64,000 nt of DNA from Trogon surrucura (GCA_020746105.1 CM036619.1:72529635-72593634), one strand, 5' to 3'. Shown: positions 1 through 12,933, counted from the first letter of the stretch. The notes: generated from the letters alone by a model not told the origin. Translations and numbers: made by a program.

Positions 1-1983
1 CTATTCTTGGGCCAAACTTTCTGGCATACAAATGTGTATTGCACCTGAGTAGAAATTTTCCTCCTGCAGACATCTGTCTGCACCTCTATTGCAGTAAAGC
101 TGGTAGCATAAATCATGTAAATGAATGTCATGCATTTGATCTGCTTTGCAGGTGAACAGAAAGGCCATAGGGAGGAGATTGCCAGCAAACTAAGGAAGAT
201 GGAAAGGAGTGTATTACAACAGGCAATATACTGTTGACATTGGGTTAAGGCAGACCTAAATGTACACAGGGAAGAGAGTCAGGTAGATGAAAATGAAGAA
301 CCTGCCATCAGCATCATGCCAGCCTTTTCCCCCCTTCAGTAGAATCGATGCTCACATACTGAACTTCGAAAGTTTGAAAACTTTAACTATTAAAACATAC
401 TTAGCTAAGTATGGAAAGTTGTTCTTTATGTCGTGGTAGTCTTTTTTGTTTCAGAGGAGGAGCAGATAATGTAAGTGTAATATAAGCAAGTGTTTTGCTG
501 GAGTTTGTATCAACATTGAAAAAATATCAAGTCTCTGGTAGAAATTGATGGGAGTGGCACCAGGTGTGACTCATGGATAACTCTAATGGCAGAGCACGCT
601 GGAGCTTCTCGTACACCCTTGAATGAATGCAAATACACAGAGATTATCTGGCAGGTTTTGGTGGTGGCTGCTACTGTTTTTCACCCCTTTTTTACACATA
701 TGGCTTCAGATGAAGAAGACTTGTATGGTCTTTTACAATGCATTGTATAATAATCACAGAAGAAATCATACAGTTTTCAAAGCAAATATGGCAAGTTCTT
801 CTTAAAGACAACAGTGCGCAAGGGAGTGGTGGGAAGCATCTGGGTCACCACTTCTGTTTTGTCACAGAAGTGACCAGGCCTACTTGAGGGATGTGAGCTT
901 TTATTAACCTAAATTTAACTGCTTATTAGAATCAACCGATACTTTTTTCCTCCTCACATTATTCTTAACACTTAAAATCAGGATTTGCAGATGGTTTATT
1001 TTTTTAGCACTTCTAAAATGACACCACTTACATGCTGACAAGAGTAGATGGATTTTACTGAATGTAGCAAAGAAGTGAAGAAACCCTGTGGCCCAAAAGT
1101 TGGTCAAAGGACCTCTGAAATAAGTTGTCTGCTAGATGAACACCTTTTGCAAATACTTCCTTTGTTAGGTTGCTGTGCAACCAACTTTCCAGATGGGGTT
1201 TGTGATAGCAACAAAAATATGTGGCTATGAACGCCAAATGTTGTCGTTCTAGCTCTGCTGTTAATGAGATGGCAGAGGAGATGCTAGATACAAATGGTTG
1301 AGCCCTGAAGGAAGCAACTGTGTTTGAAAAACTTCCCTTAAGCAGAATGAAAATATTGGTCTGCTGTGCAATCTTAATACTAATTTAAATATGATTCTCC
1401 AAGGTTGAGCTGGTAGTCAGTAGGACCTTTCTTCTTCTTGGTCTAGTAGCCTAAGGTGGTTTCCAGATCCTCTATTCACTTTAGACAAAAGTATAATGAT
1501 TATTAAAAAATAAAAATTACTTCTATAATCCATCTCTGAAAGTATTTTGGATGTTACATCCACTTTGAGTTACAGTGAAGGAGTAATATTTTAAGAAAAG
1601 TTAGATTTCCTGCATGGTGTCTCATGTTAAACTTATTTTCAAATCTCTTCAGCTATAGCCTGTACTACAGAAGGGAAGACTTTTTTATCTGTATCACTCA
1701 CATGCACTGGCATGTCTTAGTTCTCAAGAATCCCTCAGCAGAGAGGTAAAAAGGAATTTAAACCACTGGAAAAAACATAACATTTGTTGTGTTACTATGA
1801 TGTCTGATTCCTAATAGAAGCAAGGAAAATTGAGGGTAAGACTTTAAATCAGTTCTTCAGCCTTAAGTATATCAAAAGAAATGGGGACAAATTCCAACTG
1901 TAATTTGGCACTAATAGACTTCTGTGGAAGCAACCTTCATTCTTTCACATGCCCACTTGACTGAAGCACTGTCTAGAAGTTAA
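1..1983. other. Left edge, no supported gene
   Basis: AT-rich sequence, presumably 3' UTR of the left-hand minus-strand gene plus intergenic sequence. Short overlapping ORFs on both strands at about 1.05-1.24 kb have no supporting splice or start context. Confidence 0.4.
995..1000 (-). terminator. Candidate poly(A) signal for the left-hand gene
   Basis: AATAAA on the minus strand, followed by CCATCTGCAAATCCTG. It is the nearest canonical hexamer I found downstream of the putative stop at 1984. No clear GU-rich element follows it, so support is positional only. Confidence 0.22.
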
Positions 1984-2070
1984 TTAAATTGCACTGTCAT
2001 TTTTTGTGAGTGCATTTTGTAGTCTTTCCATTACGTGACTGTTTCTTCTGTTGTCTAACTGCCTTAATTT
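1984..2070 (-). CDS. Unrecognised gene, possible terminal exon with stop
   Basis: After an acceptor-like GAATTCTACCTTAAG, the minus strand reads KLRQLDNRRNSHVMERLQNA then LTKNDSAI and a TAA stop at 1984-1986. It starts at phase 0, as the previous exon's end requires. The same frame is open all the way from 2283 to the stop, so reading through with the intron retained is also possible. A candidate poly(A) hexamer on this strand lies at 995-1000, which would give a 3' UTR of about 1 kb. Confidence 0.35.
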   Translation of the reverse strand, partial: KLRQLDNRRNSHVMERLQNALTKNDSAI

Positions 2071-2214
2071 CTTAAGGTAGAATTCCAAAGAGAAATGTCT
2101 TAGAACAACTGAATCTGAGGTTCTTTCAGACCTATCATCACATTGGTACACACGTGAGGATTCAACATGAGAATGTGGCACGGAGTCAGTGAAGCATTTA
2201 CAGCACTTCCTTAC

Positions 2215-2290
2215 CTTTAGAGATTTGAGGCACATAGGGAGCCATATGTACAGATCTTTTTCTTCTTTAACTTTGTAAGACAAAGCCTGC
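2215..2290 (-). CDS. Unrecognised gene, exon following 2400-2631 (25 codons)
   Basis: Begins after GTTAAGAAAACAG, completes the split Trp codon of the previous exon, and reads QALSYKVKEEKDLYIWLPMC then LKSLK, to a strong donor TAAAG|GTAAGG at phase 0. The frame also stays open past the donor. The phase match with both neighbours is the main support; the acceptor is only fair. Confidence 0.45.
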
Positions 2291-2399
2291 CTGTTTTCTT
2301 AACGTAGCCTAACGAAAACTACTATAGACTTACAGGTCATCTGAATAGTAGGATATGAGCCTGTTTAAAGAGATGTTTACATGCAGAACCAATACATAC

Positions 2400-2631
2400 C
2401 AGATTGTATGTGAGACTGACTTCAAATGAGTCTTCACCTCGTTAAGTGCAGCATATGGCTGATTTACAGCACAAACTAGCAGGTCCCATTTCGCAAAGTA
2501 TAGCTTTCCAGAGCTTCCACCAAGCCTGTTACTTAGGTTCTTTTCCTTTATGACACGGCTCATGAGAAAAACATTGGGGTTTCTTAGTCCAGGAAGGGTA
2601 GTCTTCAGATACTTAAGGGAATGCACCATCT
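2400..2631 (-). CDS. Unrecognised gene, penultimate-region exon (76 codons)
   Basis: The best-supported exon of the left third. The acceptor is TTCTATTTACTGTAG|AG and the donor a consensus ATCTG|GTATGT. In 232 bp only one frame is open. It reads MVHSLKYLKTTLPGLRNPNV, FLMSRVIKEKNLSNRLGGSS, GKLYFAKWDLLVCAVNQPYA and ALNEVKTHLKSVSHTI, phase 1 in and phase 2 out. The split codon TG|G (Trp) is completed exactly by the next segment at 2215-2290. The peptide is a mix of helix and short strands with no catalytic signature that I recognise. Confidence 0.5.
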
Positions 2632-4930
2632 CTACAGTAAATAGAAATACAATAATGTAAGTTAGTCATTGGCACAACTCTACAAGTGAAGCTAAGAAGC
2701 TCTGGAAAGGCTTGTTTGGGAGGCTGTGACATCTCTGGGGACAGGAGAACAGGCTAGATACAGTTCTGCCAGAGATGGTTCGAGAAAGATTGGTCCTTCA
2801 GTGAAGCAGAGGATTAGAAAGGATGGCGCTGGAGTTTTTTGTCCTATTTTCTAAAACTTTTTGTCCCATGCTTTCATAAACTTAATCAGTTTTCTGTATG
2901 GCAACATAAAAGTACCTCTCAGTTCTTCTGAGTTCCTTCTGCTGCATCCTAATTTATTTCATACCACAAGCCTGGAATAGGGTACACACACAAAAAATAG
3001 TTTGCTAATCAGCTGCTCATCTCATGTCTGGCTTCTTCAGGGGTACTTTAAACTACACGACCATCTTTCTTCTCCCCGCTTCAACTATCAGTTCTGTGCA
3101 ACTACTGCTGCTCTCAGATCTGTGATGAAAGTACCAACATGGTGAGAGCTTGCCAAGTGCTTATGTCTCCTATACAAAGTGTTATAGGAGAGAGAACTCT
3201 TGCCTGCCTTCACATTCAGGATAAAGCACACAGGAGTTTTAAAGGAGAGAGATATTTTGCAACTGTTCTTCAGATTTTTCATGCTTTTTAGAGAAATGGT
3301 GCAACCGAGAGAACGATTGTGCCGAGGTATGTCTGAGCATCCCCCACCCTTAGGTTTTTCCTCAGAGCTTTGAAGATATGATGTGCAAGTGCTGAGCAAG
3401 GTTCCAGAAACTGCTGGCAACATGCTGTGGTGTATTTATTTCCTTTGCATGGGCTTATTACCAATTTTGCACATAACTTGTGACCTGCTGTTTCCCTTTA
3501 TGGCAAGCAACCAAAGGGAATGCAGGTCTTTAATTAGAACCAATCCATTTTGCAAAATGGACTTCAGAACAGCTTTTATAGGCAGCAGGATTGCAAGTGT
3601 TAATACTGTGAAGATGCCCAGAAAACATCCCCTACTGCATATTTTTGGGTGTTAGTACTTAAAAAAAAAAAAAAAAAAAGGAAGAAAAAAGAGAGACGTT
3701 TTGGCTATCATTAAGTATGAGCCATAACAAGGTCGTTTTCTGCCATTTGTTGCTAGACAGCACCCTAAAGCTATTCAGTGGGATTATCTTAATAACTTTT
3801 TCTTTAGAAAGCAGCTGTTCACCAGATGTTCTGCAACCCATACAGCAAATCTACAGGTAGTTATACTCCTTTCTTTTTCAGCCACAAAAAAAAGACAGGT
3901 TTGAAATCTAGCTTCAATATCCTTTTATTATTGCCTTCTATAGAAAAATAGAAAAAAATAACATCTACAGTGTAGTATAAATGGTCACATAGAAACATGT
4001 ACTTATGCTAATTACTTTTAAATATATTACAAAGATGCTTTTCATGATGTACTAGCTACTGTGAATCTGGAACTGATTAATCTATGAAAACTCTCCTGTT
4101 ACTCCAGAAGTATCTGCCTACAACATTAAGATTCATTCTCTTAATTCTGTAAAAAACAACTTTGATGTGCACATTTTTTACTATGCATTGCAGCATATTT
4201 TATTACCGAATTCTAACAGAAAAACTATTGAAGATGTGGAAGATAGTTGAACATGGGCTTGTTTAAAGCAAAGTAATGATTTATTAACTGTCACAAAAAT
4301 TGTTAGAGCAATGATGCAGCATAAAAGATTGAGAAGGGTTTTGTAGAAGACAAAAGCCTGTCAGAACTGGTCAGAGAGATGATTTTTCAGAAACGGAAGC
4401 TATTCACCAGACTAAGCCAAGAATACCCCACCCAGGACAATTTATAAGGAGTGTATATCACATTGTGTTAGGAAAAAAATATTTGTTTGCTGTGATTAAT
4501 TTTCCCCCCTTACTTTAATTTCTGTTTCTTAAGATTGTTGTTGTAAGTCTGAAATGTCAAAGTACATCTGCAACAAAAAGAGAGATCTGTAGCATCTAAA
4601 AAGAGGCATAAAAAGTTGAGCAGTTCCTAGAAAATGAAATCAAGAAATTTGGAGAGGACAATTAAGTCACCTGGACATAGGCATCCTGTACCAATGAATG
4701 AAACTGGGAGTGGGCTGAAGTAGATACATGTAAGAGGAAGGACCAAAGGACAGTGATGAACTTGGATTATTCATGGACAAGTTAGAGACATTTCTGCAAG
4801 ATTTAACTAGAAACTGTTCAGAGAAAAAGATTATCCCTATGTGGGATGACGGATGACAAGGTGTCCTGCTTCAGTTAAGTCTTACGAGTTTCTATTATAT
4901 CAGTCTCCTCTTTCTCTCCCCATGTTTTAG
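2632..4930. other. Intron-like or intergenic, no supported feature
   Basis: A 111-codon minus-strand ORF (3088-3423) and a 90-codon plus-strand ORF (3383-3655) overlap the same stretch. Neither resembles a known protein or has good boundaries. An A19 tract is at 3661. Confidence 0.4.
3661..3679 (+). repeat. A19 homopolymer
   Basis: A simple poly(A) tract followed by a purine-rich stretch. No retrotransposed gene sequence is recognisable upstream of it. Confidence 0.9.
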
Positions 4931-5062
4931 AAGACAGGGCAGAGGAACTGACACCAGTAGGTGAAATCAGGCTGGCTGAATTTCCCAGTTTGGAAGTTTG
5001 CAAGCCAACCATGAAAACTACATACCTGATGAAATACATCTTTGACATCAAGAATCCTGCAG
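4931..5062 (+). CDS. Possible plus-strand exon (43 codons), competing with the minus-strand reading
   Basis: The acceptor has a textbook pyrimidine tract (CTCCTCTTTCTCTCCCCATG then TTTTAG) and the donor is CCTGCAG|GTGAAG. Only one frame is open: DRAEELTPVGEIRLAEFPSL, EVCKPTMKTTYLMKYIFDIK, then NPA, phase 1 in and phase 1 out. The amino-acid composition is protein-like. I found no plus-strand partner exon in the window and do not recognise the peptide. The alternative is that it is the shadow of a minus-strand microexon at 5026-5056. Confidence 0.28.
5026..5056 (-). CDS. Possible 31-bp microexon, minus strand
   Basis: The flanking sites are strong: a long pyrimidine-rich acceptor ending TTCACCTGCAG and a consensus donor ATCAG|GTATGT. 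Possible peptides are ILDVKDVFHQ (ending at phase 0) or FLMSKMYFIR (ending at phase 2). Neither joins the exon at 2400-2631 directly. An exon-like reading on the opposite strand covers the same bases (4931-5062), so at most one of the two is likely to be real. Confidence 0.22.
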
Positions 5063-7569
5063 GTGAAGTAGGAACATTGGTGTGGGAATTCAAGAAGAGC
5101 TCAGAAAATCTTTGATCTATACAGATTTTTAAAGTGCTGAGCATGGAAAAAGCTTTTGCTGCAAGGAATCCTTGGCTACTCACCTGGCACAGCCTGAATA
5201 GGGTGACTGTAGGGCCTGTTTCTCTATACTGCGTGTATGTAGCTGGGAATCCTTGGGCACTATAGCCAGATTCTGCGTGTGTGTATATTCATTTTTCCTA
5301 GAACTCTGCAATATCAAGGCATGTGGTAAATGAGAGCATGCCATATTTTGGAAAGGTATTTGACAAACACATGCGATGATATGAGCCCCTCATTTCTACC
5401 TTATTATGAGGATAAACTATAGCAAGGTCGCTTTGCATGCAAGAAGGCTTTAGAATAAAACAGAAGTATGGAAAGCCCAAAATTCCGCTCGAGGTGGAAG
5501 CCTTGTAGAGAATTTAGAGGACAGCACATGGTATCAGGTATGCAGATACATGTGTTTATGGTTTTCCTCAGGATGTCTTAAAAATGGAGCAGACCAACCT
5601 TCATCTTAATTACAAGCACAATATGAAAACATAAGGCAGATGAATGGCTGTATGGCCAGATTTGGTCATGGTAGAAATAGGGAAGAATTTTTGCAGTAAA
5701 AAAACCCTGTAATATTCATCCCATAGGAATGATACTGCATTAACAACAGAATGAGTTGATAATGCTGCTATGCTTGTGTGTACATTTGTGTAAACACAAA
5801 CCTACTTAGGCACTTGCTCTGAATAAGAGTCTGCTCTCTACTCATAATGCTAGAGCTGCCTGATTAAAGTGAAACTGGAGTAAAGTATCAGGCATATGGA
5901 CTTGTGACAGAAATTATATGCATTGGAAAATAACATCACCATCTACTTACTGCCAAAAAAGAAAATATCATAATTTAAAGTGAATGAAGTATAAAATGGA
6001 AGGGGAAATCATGGACCTTATTCATGTAGAGCCCAGCACAAGAACACAGGTGCATCTCCACATTTGCATCCTAGGTTTCATACAGGTTTGTTTTGCCAGT
6101 AGTCACGGAGTCAAGATTTGCCCGTCTGATGTTGAAGTTACATTCCAACCTCAAAGCAGCAATTAACTTTACATGATGTAGTAGCTTCCTCATACAAATG
6201 ACAGGCAGCATTAAACTGGATCATCTGTGGATACGTTTGCCATACCTCAGCTACCCTGGTCTTCTTTATTGGTTTGGCCCAATTGTACTTTCTTCCAGAG
6301 CTTCTGCCTGCAGTCAGCGTCAGTATTATCAACACATACGGGCATTTGCCTGTGAGCTACTTACAAAGCAAAAAAAAGCTTCTACGTTTGTCAACAGTCT
6401 GTACCATCCAAAGAGTTAAATTGACATCAGACATTGGCACTATGGACAATCCTAGTTAAATGAGCAAATCCAGTGTAGTCAAATCAGTTTCACAAAAGCC
6501 GGATTATAGAAGAATAATTTAGAAGACATGTTTACTTGGCTAGGTGAATGCACTGAGACCATCCATCTGTTCTCTGAGGAAATTGCAAGGCCATCTTTCA
6601 GGGCAGTTATACAAATGTTAGAAAGCTAAATCAAATTGTACATTCATTTTCTGCTGTCAAAAAAGCAGAAAAAGAACATTGCAATATAGCTGTACTTTTG
6701 GAAGGGTATATATTCACTCTCAGTTTTAGCATTTTTCCCCTTGGTATTTTTGCTTCTTTAAGTGACAGTTTTAATAAAAGAAAAATTTAATAAATTAGAA
6801 GGATACAATAGTTTGCTGAAGACCAAGAATCCCTAGTCAGGGACTATCACAATGCAACTGTAATAAAACAGAATTCCTGAAAATCTCCCAGACGTGTACT
6901 AGTCCCCAGACTTCAGGTACTCAAGGTTCTCTATATCTCTAGCATAAAATGAGAAGATAATTGTAGGCTTGCACCTGTTTTCTGTTCTGAAAAATAACTA
7001 ATGAAATGACATTTTGTGAAGCCCCTGCTTCTTTTCACAGTTACTGCAGTTGCAGAGATACTTGTTATTTTTCTCTCCAGCCAGGTTCTGAGGTGCAGAC
7101 TGATTTTTCTTCAGTCTTCTATATTGCTACTGGGTGCATTGCATTGCAAGGGAGGTTGCAGATGTGAAAACTGAGGTGCGTCTAGAATAACTGCATGGTG
7201 TAGATCAGGGACCAGTGGTTGGCCTTCCTCCTAGCAACTGGGCAAACGAAGCAACTCTGGATTTTGAGCCTGATCAAAGCCTGCCAAAGCAGTGGATGCG
7301 GGCTGTAGTTCTACTTTCAGGACCCTTTTAGAGCAGGATAATGCCTCCCCCACAGCTTGTAACAAGGTAAACAGCACCCATGTGCACACACTTAGAGTGG
7401 GGGACATGATCAGGTGTCAAGCTTTAATGCAAGGAACCCATGTGCCCAAAATGTCATTATGCCATCTTACAACTAACAGTAAAAGTGTAGTTAAATATAT
7501 GTTACCAAATAATAGGTACTTGTGTTTACAAGATTTACTAAAGGAGGAGGCAATACTATTCAATCAGCG
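5063..7569. other. No supported feature
   Basis: AT-rich, intron-like sequence. The short ORFs here overlap in several frames and lack splice context. Confidence 0.4.
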
Positions 7570-8473
7570 ACCCGGATGAGGGAACAGAGTGCACCATTTG
7601 CTGATGACACAAAACTGGGAGGAGTGGTTGACACACCCGAAGGCTGTGCTGCCATTCAGAGAGACCTGGACAGGCTGGAGAGGTGGGCGAGGAGAAATCT
7701 TATGAAATTCAACAAGGGCGAGTGTAGAGTCTTGCACCTGGGAAAGAACAACCCCAAGTACCAGTACAGGTTGGGGACTGCCCTGCTGGAGAGCAGCGTG
7801 GAGGAAAGGGGGGGTCCTGGTGGACAGCAGGATGACCATGAGCCAGCAATGTGCCCTCGTGGCCAAGAAGGCCAATGGCATCCTGGGGTGTATTAGAAGG
7901 GGGGTGGTTAGTAGGTCAAGAGAGGTCCTCCTGCCCCTCTGCTCTGCCCTGGTGAGGCCACATCTGGAATATTGTGTCCAGTTCTGGGCCCCTCAGCTCA
8001 AGAGAGACAGGGAACTGCTGGAGAGAGTCCAGCGCAGTCACAAAGATGATGAAGGGAGTGGAGCATCTCCCTTATGAGGAAAGGCTGAAGGAGCTGGGTC
8101 TCTTTAGCTTGGAGAAGAGGAGGCTGAGGGGTGGCCTCATTAATGTTTATAAATATGTCAAGGGGGTGTGTCAGGAGGACGGAGCCAGGCTCTTCTCAGG
8201 GATGTCCAATGTTAGGACAAGTGACAACAGATGCAAGCTGGAGCACAGGAGGTTTCACAAAAACATGAGGAAAACCTTCTTCACTGTGAGGGTGACAGAG
8301 CACTGGCACAGGCTGCCCAGGAAGGTTGTGGAGTCTCCTTCTCTGGAGACATTCAAAACATGCCTGGATGCATTCCTGTGTGACCTACTGTAGGTGATCC
8401 TGCTTTTAGAGGGAGGCTGGACTAGGTGATCTTGTGAGGTCCCTTCCAAACCCTGACATTCTGTGATTCTGTA
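7570..8473 (+). mobile_element. CR1 LINE fragment, 5'-truncated, with reverse transcriptase 3' part
   Basis: The plus strand carries the 3' part of a CR1 non-LTR retrotransposon. It begins just before the reverse-transcriptase [20 protein letters not shown] motif and runs through [31 protein letters not shown] and [20 protein letters not shown]. It ends in the CR1 3' UTR with TTCCAAACCCTGACATTCTG and TGATTCTGT. The frame is broken near the G-run at about 7810 and again near 8040, and the sequence just before FADD appears deleted relative to CR1. It is therefore an inactive fossil and lies antisense to the minus-strand genes. Confidence 0.95.
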
Positions 8474-11400
8474 AAATAACATAAAATCAAAGAATCTGCA
8501 TATAGGTCACAGCAAATTAGAAACCTGCATAATGCTCCCTTAGCTATGACAGAATAAAAAGAAACACCACAAATTGGTTTAAAACCAGCAAAAAGTGCAT
8601 GTGCATTTATTTTAAACATACTTCATATTACATGTACCTTCACCTTACCACGCACTCATGACAGTCCTTCCCCCTACATATGGGGCCTTGTGGGTGTCGG
8701 GATCAGTATGATTTCCCTCTCCAATAGCCAGCTATTCTCTGGAAAGAGGGACTCCTTTTGTTTTTGTCAGTTCTTGGGCTGTTGCCCTTCTAGACAAAAC
8801 CAGTCCAATAGTCTCAGCAGGAAATCACGCCAGTGCACTTGGAGTCAGTTGGTCTCCTATTATCCTATTCCTGTGGAATGGCTTATCTTGAGTCATTGTT
8901 TCCTTACAGCCTCTTTTTAGACTTAATCAATGTACTCATACAGTGACTACCCTGCAATAAGGTCAGCAATGTATTTATACATTGTTATGGCCCACTCAAC
9001 ATCTATCACAACAGTTAACTTGTCTGATTTCTGTCATTGTAGAGATGGGCCTTAGGCCCATAACTTCTTGGCTGAACTAAAAAATATCTTTTAGAAAGAT
9101 ACCCAAAGCTTAAATAATTTTTGGAAAATATGATCAAATACTTCATAAAAACAAACGTGTAATGAAGCAAAGAAATACAACCAGAAGATGAAAGACTGGG
9201 CAGCCTTTTTTCTTCAAGAGATGGGAATGTGATATCTGAGACAATAAATAATATTAGAAAACAATTTTGACAACAAAGTAATAAAAAGGAACAGGAAGAA
9301 TACCCTGGAAATCATCTTAGTTGTATCTGGTTTCAACATCAATTCATGAGTGCACTAATATTACTCATTCCTGCCCCCTCCCAATAAGACGCAGTTTTGT
9401 GTAACCCAGTAATCCACCACATCCCTTCTCTGCTGATTAAATAGCTTAAAGATGTTTATTTAGTCTCTCTAGCTTTCAGGATGAAAGGCTTTTTCCTCAA
9501 ATACTCAAGAGTTGTAGATACAGAAGGTTCAAGCTTCGTTCCACATACTAACCTGGAACATTCTTGGCCAAGGACCCCCTCAGACTACAATCATCTGTGC
9601 AATGGGAGCACACAGTGGTCTGGAAGCACGTTGGCTGCTGGTAGGTGACCTCCCTGCCCTCCGTGACTGTGGTTCAGCTGAGCAATGCAGGTCTTGATTC
9701 AGATTTCTTGACTGTGGGTTCTGAAGCAAGGAGTCTACACTGGACCCAACTCTTCCTCAGTGCAAAAGCAAAGAAGACAGGAGGCAGCCACAGCTGCCTA
9801 TGGCAATCGCAGGTCACCGGCTGGAGCAGGATTATCTGTTTGCTTTGGGTTTCCTTAGGTGGCTAGAAAAGTAAGATGTCTGAAGACATTTCCAGATTAA
9901 TAGGAAAAGGACAGGTAGGATTCTAAACTTCTAGGAGAGGGAGGCTTTCTAGACTAACCTACCCAAAACTGCCAGATCTCTACATTAGAAGAAGAAAAAC
10001 TCCAAAAGGCTTGTTTCATTCCTTTTATAGATTATTTACAAATAAAGGGATTACCTATAGAATAAGAACACTAATGAGAGTGTTATTGAAGTACTCTTAT
10101 GAACAAACAATAAAACTAAAACCATCTTGGATTAGGTGTGAAATACTCTGAGTTAGACTCTAGGATTTGAACCAGGTAGGTATAGAGCTCAAACATGAGG
10201 ACTTCACCTTGTGCAGAGTTCCCTGGGGCAGAGCAATGAGATCAGCGGCCTTCCCTAGTACACAGCAAGTCCTGCATGGGCAAACCGGGGTTATACCCAA
10301 GAGGTTAGGTCAGACATGGTGCTCTCTCACTCAGTGCACAACAGCAAAAGCTCTACCGTGGTGATAAGCTCTGCAGTGGCATTTTTCAAGCAAAGGCGAG
10401 AGCGTCAAGTTTTAACTGGTTGCATCAGCACAGCACAGTGCAGCTCTAACTTTTACAGGACTGGTAGACAAAAATAGAAGCTTGCTTTTAGCATGATTTT
10501 AACCAGGCCTTGTTCTGTCAGCAGGTAAGGACCATTAAAAACAATTCTACCATTCTGCAAGGACACACTGATACTCCATGCGTCTTTTAAGCTTTTGCTT
10601 CTCTAATTCACCTTCTCATCAAGTCGACAAGGTCACAAAATATATGAATCTGGCAGACTTGCAAATTGACTGGACTGAAAAATTATTAGTTACAGCATTT
10701 ATGATAGACAGTATGTTTGTGGAGCCATATTAAGAAAAAGTGAACTGTGATTACTGACATTTTTACAATTTTACATTTTGCCCAATAAATCTCATAGTAG
10801 ATAAGTACGGGAATTTGTTCAAGAACCTTGCCATGTTCACTATTTACAATCATGATTTTTTGGATCTTCACTGTAGCTGAATCCCTGTTTGCCCCTATAA
10901 CTCTCTAACACTTTCTAACTTTTGTTTCTAACTTTTGAACCTTTTAATGGCAAATAGAAATATATTAAATCACTGTGATCATAACCAGATTATATATTCA
11001 GGGAGAATAGCTCCATGTAATATTATTTTTGGTATTTACATCTGAAAAATTTGAAAGAGGAAAAAAAGTGACACGGAAAATGTGGAGATAGAACTGTGAA
11101 TGAAAACTTGGAGTTCTGTGAGAACGGTAGATTAGCTAATTGGGTTTCCTGATTTTCCAACAAGGAAAGAAGACAACTTTGGCTAAGGGCTCATAATTTT
11201 TTTAGTGGTAAAGTGAAATCTGCAAGGTGATAAATGTCAAATGAAAAAAAAAGATGATGGTAGAAACAGAAATGATGGCTGGCAGAGCTACAAATGTTAA
11301 GAAGAAATTGCATATACTAGGCATTAATTCTTGCAATAGGGTAGCTCATTAGCAGTAAAACTGTTAATATAGAAATATTGAGGGAGAAAAGACAGAAGCA

Positions 11401-12030
11401 TGTCTCTAGTTTTTCTGTTCTGCATTTGGAAAGAAGTAGAATGAGATACTCATTTCATAAGAGAGAACTAAGTTTTTAACCACTCTGCTAAGCAGTATTC
11501 ATTGAGAGAGAATCTAGGAAAAAATTATCAGGTCTGAATATCTCAAATGCAAAACTCCTTAAAGTTTTTCCTGGGGGATCTTTAGTCCAGGAGAATGAAC
11601 TTTTAATAATGCTTTGAATACCAGCAGGATTCCAGAATGCAAACACTGTGAGGGAGTCAGGGAGGGCGAGGGGGATAACCCAGTGGACCAGAGCAGACTG
11701 CTGTTAATCTCTCACAAAATTAATGGAAAAATTAATATGGTACTGCCACAACTAGAGGTATTCAAGGACAGCGATATAATTAATATGTGCTTTTTTTGTA
11801 GGAAGTAAGTTCATTTAAACAAACTACAGGTCATTACTTGATGAGAAAACAAGATTGGATTATAGAAGTAACAAAGCAGATATAACCTGTATTAGGCATT
11901 TGGGAAGGCATTTAACCCTTTAAAATGCATTTTATTTAATTTTAACATAAATAGATGTTATAGCGCATCAACAGAGCACTTCAAATGCATTGGGAACCAG
12001 TTTTCTGATGTGCCATATTCCAGCAGACTA
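8474..12030. other. No supported feature between two CR1 copies
   Basis: AT-rich sequence. The plus-strand ORFs at 9645-9866 and 10167-10364 lack protein-like composition. I see no RNA gene or repeat family beyond the flanking CR1 fragments. Confidence 0.4.
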
Positions 12031-12247
12031 ATATGAGGAAAAACTTTTTTACTGTGAGGGTGACCGAGCACTGGCACAGGCTGCCCAGGGAGGTTGTGGA
12101 GTCTCCTTCTCTGGAGACATTCAAAACCCGCCTGGACGCGTTCCTGTGCGCTCTGCTGTAGGTGATCCTGCTCTGGCAGGGGGGTTGGACTAGATGATCT
12201 TTGAGGTCCCTTCCAACCTCTAACAGTCTGTGATTCTGTGATTCTGT
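12031..12247 (+). mobile_element. CR1 LINE 3'-end fragment
   Basis: A short 5'-truncated CR1 copy. It starts at ATGAGGAAAAACTTTTTTAC, contains the tail of the ORF ([20 protein letters not shown] in translation), then the stop and the 3' UTR with GGGTTGGACTAGATGATC, and ends in repeats of GTGATTCT. It looks younger than the copy at 61.4 kb, since it has few obvious changes. Confidence 0.93.
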
Positions 12248-12933
12248 AACAGTGACCGGCACATTAGTGGCAAAACAAACACACGGATCTACATGTGACA
12301 GCAGAGCTGTATCTGTGACAAGTGGTATGTAGAGCCACTGTCCTACCCATTTCACATGTGGACCCTGTGATATTCCCTACTATACCAGGTAAAGGTGCTG
12401 TCGTAACCTGCAGGTGGATTGAACCACTGCTCCACATCCCGTAACTGTTCTCCTTTTCTGGTACAATGAGTGCAGCTCCGGTTACTTGATTTCAGCTATC
12501 ATGCAAAGCAAATGCCTTATAAATTTTTTTAACTCCTCAGGGCAAGAACTACCTCTGGCTTACTTACCCATGCAGTGCCAAGCCCCATGTGCCATTGATG
12601 CCCGCTTACAAAGGTGTTTTTATGCGTGCAGATTTATGCTGGCACATGTTAAAGTTTGAGTAGGTGCAAAGAACAATACTCACTTAGGCTAAGCAATGAT
12701 TACGGGTTCTGAGCTGGATTTGTCATGCTCTAAAGGTACTAGTTAAGCCCTTCCTTCAGACACACATTCTGTGCTCTCCTCAGGTTTTCAGGAACTACTC
12801 ACATACACCTGCAGCAAAATTTGTTCACCTGGCTAAAATATGATCTGCAGCACAAACAGAGAGAGTGCCACTCACTTAATGACAGCTGCCTTTCAGCTTC
12901 AGAAAACTTTGCCTGAGGACTAGCTTGTCTCAC

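Noticed and set aside
3292..3326. 35-bp plus-strand segment between acceptor-like and donor-like sites
   Set aside because: A 35-bp match to splice consensus is expected by chance in 64 kb, and no partner exon was found.
3088..3423. 111-codon minus-strand ORF
   Set aside because: Composition is not convincing and no flanking splice site pair or homology was seen.
11981..12355. 124-codon minus-strand ORF
   Set aside because: It mostly covers the antisense of the CR1 fragment at 12031-12247.
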